Below, in pieces: positions 57,955-64,000 of a stretch of 64,000 nucleotides of DNA. The DNA lies in NCBI RefSeq assembly GCF_963169125.1, contig NC_084802.1:113030903-113094902 (forward strand), in the 5' to 3' direction. The position numbers were made by a program, and so were the translations under genes. Under the pieces are notes generated by a model. The model had not been told where the DNA came from. It made no database searches and saw nothing but the letters and a program-made list of their open reading frames with translations. How positions within the stretch are numbered: the first letter of the stretch is position 1; every line of letters begins with the position of its first letter. This DNA is from Humulus lupulus (lineage: Eukaryota > Streptophyta > Magnoliopsida > Rosales > Cannabaceae).

Positions 57955-58175
57955 CTCACATCCTCAAGTACAATACGATAGCACTCCAGTAAGACTTGAG
58001 TTACGAGGAACGATCGGTTAGCATCCTAGATAGAAGGAGTAAAGAATTACGGTCTAAGAGTTTTCCGATAGTCAAGGTCCTATGGAGTAATAGTTTTGAA
58101 CAGGAGTCAACATGGGAGTTAGAGGAAGACATGTTAACCTGGTATCCAGAATTGTTTTATAAGTAAATTTCGGGG
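57955..58175 (+). pseudogene. C-terminal chromodomain-like end of element F
   Basis: In changing frames: SHILKYN, LSYEERSVSILDRRSKELRS, FPIVKVLWSN, STWELEEDML and WYPELF, the usual end of Tekay/Del polyproteins. It is followed by aatttcggggacggaattc, the lineage signature before the polypurine tract. Confidence 0.75.
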
Positions 58176-58190
58176 ACGGAATTCATTTTA

Positions 58191-58202
58191 GTGGGGGAGA
58201 AT
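58191..58202 (+). other. Polypurine tract of element F
   Basis: gtgggggagaat directly before TGTAGAGTCCC. Confidence 0.85.
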
Positions 58203-60320
58203 TGTAGAGTCCCAAAATATTTACTTAACTAGCTAGATAGTAGTAGTAGTAGTAGTAGTAGTAGTTTGTAGTATGTTAGATACCATTGATTTTGGTTCAA
58301 GTCGGGACTTAGTTGGAAACTCATAGCAATAGTTATGAATTTTATAAGTTTAACCTATAGTTTAAGAATATTAATTATAACATAAGGTTTGATTAATATT
58401 GCTCGTCCTAGGTGTATTATTTATTATAACCTAAGGTTTAGATGAAGCCAATAAGAATATGACACTTGTCATAAGCATGATTATTAGGGAATTAGAGTTT
58501 GTTATTTTATGGTTCGTTAAGATAATTGTGGATTAGGTTGTTCTTTAGATAATTAAATAGATTTTCCGTAACTTTAGGGTACTGTAACTTCCGACCTATT
58601 TTTCACCCAGTTATATTAGGAATTTCGAAAAATAGTATTTCTATAAAGTTGTAGATAATTAAATTATATTTCTAACAGTATAAAGATGGTCTAAATCGGA
58701 GTCCTACGGCTCTAGTTATATTGATTTTACTACAAGTGAGTTTAGAGTTACGAGATTTAGGAAGTTAGAAGTTAGGATTCTATTTTTTTTTTTTAATTTT
58801 TAAAACAAGCTTTGACTTGTTAGACCTATATCTGAATGATTTGACTGAGTCCTAAGCCTTAGACTGACGAATATTCAAATATTTTCATTTAATATTCATT
58901 ATTTTTATTCAAAGCCAAAAAGAAGATATTTATTCCTAGAACTCTATAAATAGGACCTAGTACCCAGCCCTTCCTCTCATTCTTCAAGCTATTATCAAAG
59001 ACTCTAAGGTGCTAGTGAGACCATAAGAGTGATAAACACTTGGGTTGTGAAAAAGCTTTGCCAATTTTAAGCTTTATAAAATACTTGGGAAGTGAGGATT
59101 AGTTTATTTCGGTATTGAAGTTAGACCAATCCATAAGGTCAGCTAAGGTATTCCTATTCTTTAAGTCCAATTCTTTAAAACTCTTTAGTTTTCTTAGTTT
59201 CTTTTATTTAGATCCTAACTTTTGCTATTGGTTCTTGATTAGGTTCTTGACAATTAAGTTCTTTCTTGGTAAGTTTCTTCTCGATGGTTTAGTTCCACAT
59301 TCATTCTTTGTTCTTTAGAAATACTCACCATTTGTATTGTTGGTTTTAGGAGTGTTCCAAATCCCGTCTTTGTTCTCAAATATCTCGGTGTTGGTAAGGA
59401 AAATAGGATAGATCTTGTATGTTTGTATGATATGTTATGCTTATATGTTATGTTTATGTATAATATGTTATGATAAGTTTATGTTATAATATGTTATGTT
59501 ATGTTTTTATGTTATCTAGGGGTCATATTTGCTTAGCTAGCAAGCCCTAGTGTTTATCATTTTCATGGTTTAGAGTTATGATTTGCCCTACCTCAGATAT
59601 TAGATTGAGGACCTAGATGGGTTATTATATACTACCATGTGATTTACCCAACCTCAGATATTAGACAGGGGACCTAGATGGGTTATCATATACTACCATG
59701 TGATCTAACCTACCTCAGATATTAGACAGGGGACCCAGATGGTTTATCACATGCCATGTTAATGAGTTAATGACCATTAATATTGTAGTCCTATATGATA
59801 TATGTTTTTATAGTCATATGTTTTATAGTGTATGCTTATATGGTATATGTTTTAGTTAGTCTTACGTTTTTATAGAATATGATATAGTTTTATGCTTATG
59901 TTTGCGATGTATGTTTTTAGTAGATTTTCCTTGCTAGGCATTAGGCTCATTCCTTTATTTTATTTTTGTCTGATGCAAGAAACTAGATATGGAGGCAGAA
60001 AGATTCTTGGTAGCTTAGCTTGTGTGTTGAGGATGAACAGACTGAGTGGACTGCGTGTCGATTGAGGATGACGTTGTTTTTAGTTTTTTTTTTTTAAATT
60101 ATGTTTCTATGTATTTAGTTTTTTTTAAACAATTGAATTAAAGTTTATGTTTTTCTTTTAAACAATGGGTACCCATGCCATATTTTCTATTATTATGTAT
60201 TTGATACAATATTTTGATATTTAATAAAGTTATATTATTTCTTATGTATCTTTCCCAAAATAGTAGCTATGTCTAGTAGTTCTAATGGTCTAAGGTCTTA
60301 GAAATATTTGGGTCATTACA
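58203..60320 (+). repeat. 3' LTR of element F
   Basis: 2,118 bp, TGTAGAGTCCC to GGTCATTACA, followed by ACTTA. Collinear with 45550-47680 with scattered differences. The (TAG)n run near 58240-58265 is longer and purer than in the 5' copy. TATAAATA at 58945-58952; the 61-bp repeats at about 59579-59757. Confidence 0.9.
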
Positions 60321-60608
60321 ACTTATGCGGCTACTCGACCACCACGGTCGAGGGTTTAAAGAGGAACTAGGGTCAAACCCTATTTTACCACTTAGGTCAG
60401 CAGGTTGTAACTCTTTTGTTGTAATTAACCTTTTAAATTATTTTGGGATCCCATGTATTAAGTAAACATTTGTATCTTTGACCAAAATTTTTAAACCTAA
60501 ATCGTTAGTCATGTTTAGTTACACGGTTTTGACCAAATGATTCGTTTAGCGAGTTTAGCTCTATTTAAAATACACAGTGTAACGGTCCCTGAGTAGTAGG
60601 GCGCTACC
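60321..60608 (+). repeat. 3' LTR of element D, piece 3 (end)
   Basis: Begins with the right ACTTA copy and continues gcggctactcgaccaccacgg, matching 34161 in D's 5' LTR. It ends ggtccctgagtagtagggcgctacc where the 5' copy has gggcgttaca. From about 60609 unrelated sequence follows. Confidence 0.82.
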
Positions 60609-61255
60609 ATTTTGGACTGATGTATGGGGTCAATAGTCAGTGCAGCAGGCGTTGCGTCACCTGTTGAGAGGTTGCATCGCTTGTCTTTGAACAACCTAAA
60701 ACTTGACGTACAGTTACGTGTTTTGGTTCCAAAACATTGTTTAAAATGCTCTAATCTCATTGGTTATTACTAATGATGGTTCCTACTCTATTTAAGGGGT
60801 TAATTTGAGACTTTGGTGAACTAATCACTCTCCTTTCTCTCTCTAACTCACAAAGATTACTACTTTTCTCCAAGTTCTTCATCAAAATAGCTTAACTTCT
60901 TTGAAGACCAAGGAATTTTAATCCAAAGACTTATTCCACCATTATAGTAGCTTCAAGCAATCTCTTATGGGACAACAATTATATTGTGTCAAGCCTTCAT
61001 GTTCATCTCTATTGATTTATTACATTAAATCATAACTTTATGATTTTACGTAACTAGGGTTTCTCTCAAGAATGATCCTCTCTTTCCCTTGTCTCAAATT
61101 GTATGATTCTTCCATTATTGTTTATGAGAATATCTAGAGTTTGATTCCTTTGAATTATCATATTCTAAATTGTGCTGATAACTCATAATCCCAACAATAA
61201 AAAAACTATAGTCCAAAACCCTAGATTTCTCTTCTACAGATTGTTTAGAAGGTCT
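60609..61255 (+). other. Probable LTR and leader of copia element H
   Basis: No coding sequence. ctctatttaaggggttaattt near 60787 looks like a weak TATA region, followed by CT-rich leader sequence (ctctcctttctctctctaactc) 30-60 bp on, as in an LTR promoter and transcript start. The segment lies directly before the copia gag. Neither the LTR start nor a TGGTATCAGAGC primer site could be found; D's insertion may have split this LTR. Confidence 0.45.
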
Positions 61256-62219
61256 AGTTAGGATAGATCGTTTTGACGGCTTTAACTTTGTTCAATGGCA
61301 AGACAAGATCAAGTTAATTCTCACAACTTTGAAGGTCTACTACATACTTGAGAAAGATTTGAAGGATGTGGGAGCACCAAAGGATGATGATTCTCAAGAA
61401 GTGATCTAAGAAAGGAAGAAGGATGAAGAACATGAGCTCATATGTCATGGTCACATTCTCAACACTCTCTCGAATCATCTCTATGATCTTTACACTAACA
61501 CAACATCGCCAATAGAAATTTGGGAAGTACTTGAGTATAAATACAAAGCTGAAGAGGAAGGTACCAAGAAATTTCTCATAATTCAATATATGGAGTTTAA
61601 TTTTTTTGATGAATAACCCTTACTTCCACAAGTGCATGAATTACAAGTTATTGTGAACAAGTTATCTACTCTTTAGATAACATTGCCAGAGTCCTTTCTT
61701 GTGGGTGCCATAATAGTCAAGTTGCCTCCATCTTGGATGGGGCATAGGAAGAAGATTCTCAATAAGAATGAGGATATATATTTGGAAGAAATCCTTAAGC
61801 ACCTAAGGATTGAAGATGAGTTTCATTATAGAGACAAGTGTATGAAAGAGTCCAATGGAGGGACATCCAAGGAAAATGCCATAGATAAAACCTCTTAGTT
61901 AAAGGGGAAAGCTCACAAGAAGCCCCAATAAAATAAAGACAATTACCTAGCCCCATGGAAGAAATGATAACAATTCAAGGGTGTCAAAGGCCCTTATTTT
62001 GTTTGTGGCAAGAGTGGTCACTTGGCTAGGGAATGAAAAATCTAAAAAACTACTAATTTTGGACCCAAGGCAAAACAACGGAAGAGGAGTCAGTTGCAAC
62101 CTTGAGTGAGGTGAATTTCGTCAAAGGGAAAGTGCAAGGATGGTAGTATGACATTTGTGCCACCATTCATTTAACTAATGATAGAGGAATCTTCAAGGCA
62201 TTTGAAGAAACAAAATATG
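61256..62219 (+). pseudogene. gag and protease start of copia element H, broken
   Basis: From about 61266 the frame reads DRFDGFNFVQWQDKIK, LILTTLKVYYILEKDL, later LSNHLYDLYTNTTSPIEIWE, VLEYKYKAEEEGTKKFLI and LPPSWMGHRKKILNKN, the order and wording of the Ty1/copia gag domain (UBN2/Retrotran_gag_2). A zinc knuckle YFVCGKSGHLARE follows near 61998-62035, its last Cys lost to a stop. The protease start (CATIHLTNDRGIFKAFEETK) is readable in another frame up to about 62212, where LTR-like sequence begins. Stops at about 61408, 61615 and 61675 and frame changes break it. Confidence 0.75.
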
Positions 62220-63379
62220 TGTTATATTATTTTTAATGTATTGTTTAGATTAAATAATGTGAGAAAGTGTATCACATATTGTAGCATAATATATATGAGA
62301 GTTACATTTTTTAAATACTGAGAATATCCAAATGTGTAATATACTAGGGGTTACAAAATCAGTTATAAATTTGTAACTCCCAAATATTACCCAATAATGT
62401 GTAGATTATTTGTTACACATTTTGAGTTTGAATTTCACAAAGCCATAAGTGATATGGCTATTAGAGATAAGATTTTAACTCTCATAATGTGTATGGAAGT
62501 TACAAAATCAAGTGAGAGTGTGTTCGGAATGTTTTGGAAAAGTTTGGAAAATTGGGTTGTTGAAATGCACTGTGGCAGAGGCCAGTGATTGTTCCTAGCC
62601 GCGGCCTGGAGGACAGAAGCTAGCGCCTGCGACCAAGCATATCCTAGGCGCAACCTGGAGTGTTGCCAATCTTTTTTCCAACTTTGGTTTTATCCAATTA
62701 TGAATGTTTCCAACAACCAAGTAACTCCCAAATCTCCATTTTAATTCCATAAACCTCCAATTAAACATTGGTAATAGCCATGAGGGTTGGTAGAATTTGA
62801 AATTCAAAGGGTGTCTCAAAACTCTATAAATAGGAGCCTATTGCTCACTTATTAGACATACTATTTTTCTATCTACTAGAGCACTTGGCTAGAAAATCAC
62901 CTAGAGGTTTGTTTATTCCAGAGAGCTATTTTCCATTTGTGAGAGTTCCCTTAGTGCTTGAGATAAGGGAAATAATATTTTGGACAAAGGTTGGAAACCT
63001 TGTTCAAGTTGGTGATCCCCAATGCTCTTCACTTTGGTTGTGTGAGTGGGAGTGTTTGTTTTTTGTTATTGTTATTCTTTTCTTCTATTGCTTTCCATCT
63101 TCTTCTCTTTATTTTTCTATTTACATTTTTGCTTGTATCTTTTTCTTTTAGAGTTTTAATCTTCTTTACATCTTTTCTCTACTACTTCTAGTTTATTTGT
63201 ATCTTTTGTTAAGAGTTGTATTTTCTATTATTCTCTTCATCTACATATTTCAACATTTACTTGTATTTTTGTTATTGAGTTGTAATTTTATTTAATCAAT
63301 CATCTTATCTTTGTATTATTTGCTTAGAGTTGTAAGAGTCTTACCATTTTCCATTGAGGCAATATATTTATCTCTAACA
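62220..63379 (+). repeat. Probable 5' LTR of copia element I
   Basis: Starts TGTTATATTA right where H's protease breaks off and ends tctctaaca at 63379, about 30 bp before a copia gag start. TATAAATA at 62825-62832 is followed by tagagcacttggc and a long T-rich stretch. A GC-rich island with gccgcggcctgg and ggcgcaacctgg lies at 62575-62665. No standard primer site follows, so the right boundary is tentative. The open frames inside (62397-62588, 62885-63191) are low-complexity. Confidence 0.5.
62825..62832 (+). promoter_or_regulatory. TATA box in the LTR of copia element I
   Basis: TATAAATA in aactctataaataggagcc, the usual form in plant LTR promoters. Confidence 0.6.
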
Positions 63380-63409
63380 TTAAAAAGCTTATCCCTTGTT
63401 TGTTTCAAT

Positions 63410-63498
63410 GGAATGTGAGACCATCAAGATCATGAACCAAGACCTAGTGATATTGGATAGGTTTGATGGATCCAATTTTACTAGGTGGTAAGACACGG
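63410..63498 (+). pseudogene. Start of a copia gag (element I), cut off
   Basis: ATG at 63410 opens MECETIKIMNQDLVILDRFD followed by GSNFTRW and a TAA (63488-63490), then DT. LDRFDGSNFTRWQDK is the familiar N-terminus of plant copia gags and matches DRFDGFNFVQWQDK of element H. Resemblance stops at about 63498, where the sequence becomes very AT-rich, so the gene was cut by an insertion or deletion. Confidence 0.65.
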
Positions 63499-64000
63499 TG
63501 AGTGTAAATTCATACACATTTTTACATAATAGTGATGAGATTTTATTTCATGTATTTGCATTCTTTTATATGTTAATATATGAATAAGTGTGCAGTTGTT
63601 AACATGTTAGCATAATATGAGATACATTGTGACATTGTTGACACATCTTTTTGTGAAAATTAATGTGTAGTCCCCAGAAGTAAACTTTTGACATTATTTT
63701 TATAATCTAGAGATTGTAAATCTTATATGTATGCTATATGTGAGATAGTAGTACATATATTGACATGAAAATTATGTTTTGAGAATTTATAAGCATGATA
63801 CGTTGGTAGTTTAAAATTGACATACATATATATTGATTTTGTGAATCAATAGAATATATAAATACGTGAATTATTGTATGATATTTGTAATATACTTACA
63901 ATAATTTATGTGATTCAAAAGACATGTTAATATGATAGATATATGTTGCCAGATTATGTGACATTTCATTGAGATATAATTATGTTAATATATACATGTG
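63499..64000. other. AT-rich sequence to the window edge, possibly another LTR
   Basis: Starts TGAGTGTAAATTC at the break of element I's gag. No coding sequence is seen to position 64000. It could be the beginning of an LTR inserted in the gag; its end lies outside the window. Confidence 0.3.

Larger units (their letters stand above)
45550..60320 (+). mobile_element. Tekay-like Ty3/gypsy element F, with element G nested inside
   Basis: LTRs 45550-47680 and 58203-60320 start TGTAGAGTCCC; the 3' copy ends GGTCATTACA. ACTTA at 45545-45549 and 60321-60325 is a perfect 5-bp duplication. Inside are a tRNA-Met primer site, gag remnants, a protease split by element G, RT, RNase H, integrase and C-terminal domain. 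It lies in D's 3' LTR, so it is younger than D; G lies in its protease, so G is younger still. Without G the internal region is about 4.6 kb, short because most of the gag core is missing. Confidence 0.9.
21442..60608 (+). mobile_element. Tekay/Del-like Ty3/gypsy element D, defective, opened by three later insertions
   Basis: D's LTR starts TGTAACGTCC and its 5' copy ends GGGCGTTACA. The 5' LTR is split by Tat element A (21618-33012). The internal region (34456-37637) has a tRNA-Met primer site, gag, protease, integrase and C-terminal fragments, but no RT or RNase H. The 3' LTR is split by E (38565-44080) and F (45550-60320). Without the insertions the 3' LTR is about 2.67 kb. The flanks read gtttt at 21437-21441 and atttt at 60609-60613, a probable duplication with one change. 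D's LTR, gag and polypurine context closely resemble those of B. Confidence 0.82.

Noticed and set aside
62885..63191. Open frames rich in Phe and Leu, like a membrane protein
   Set aside because: The sequence is a T-rich low-complexity leader of a copia element; no start context, homology or conserved partner.

Overview
This is a gene-free block of plant nuclear DNA. It consists almost entirely of long terminal repeat (LTR) retrotransposons inserted into one another. The evidence for a plant is structural: TG...CA LTRs with 5-bp target-site duplications, TGGTATCAGAGC primer sites matching initiator-Met tRNA, Ty3/gypsy polyproteins of the chromovirus and Tat types, a plant L1-type LINE whose ORF1 resembles the DUF4283 gag, and Ty1/copia gag genes. 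I recognise no host gene, tRNA, rRNA or CRISPR array. The species cannot be named from the sequence; a dicot is my guess.

Left block (1-21441). Positions 1-2208 are the 3' end of a Tat-type element (A2) running in from the left edge. Next comes the 3' end of another Tat-like element (C), split into three pieces (2209-3058, 17920-18113, 19966-20542). Its LTR was hit by a Tekay/Del-like element (B, 3059-17914, GATTA duplication) and by a solo LTR (18114-19960, ATATC duplication). B's own 5' LTR was hit by a minus-strand LINE (3402-9580), and the LINE by another solo LTR (5288-6610, ATTAC duplication). Positions 20543-21441 hold a possible DNA-transposon end and an unexplained segment.

Right block (21442-60608). 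This is a second Tekay/Del-like element (D), a relative of B, opened by three insertions in its LTRs. A Tat-type element (A, 21618-33012) has gag, protease, RT, RNase H, a second (archaeal-type) RNase H and integrase. Behind integrase lies a complete antisense gene with its own TATA-like box, a 5'-leader intron and spliced coding exons. A gag-only element (E, 38565-44080) and a longer Tekay-like element (F, 45550-60320) sit in D's 3' LTR. F in turn carries a chromodomain-bearing element (G, 49184-55073).

Right edge (60609-64000). A copia gag and protease remnant (H) is cut by the LTR and gag start of another copia element (I). I appears to be cut at 63499 by AT-rich sequence that runs off the window.

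Every coding region is broken. Most in-frame stops lie where one C-to-T (or G-to-A) change in a Gln, Arg or Trp codon would produce them, as expected from decay of methylated cytosines. The most interesting items are the spliced antisense gene in A, the gag-only element E with its LTR minisatellite, and a protease active-site loss shared by B and D.
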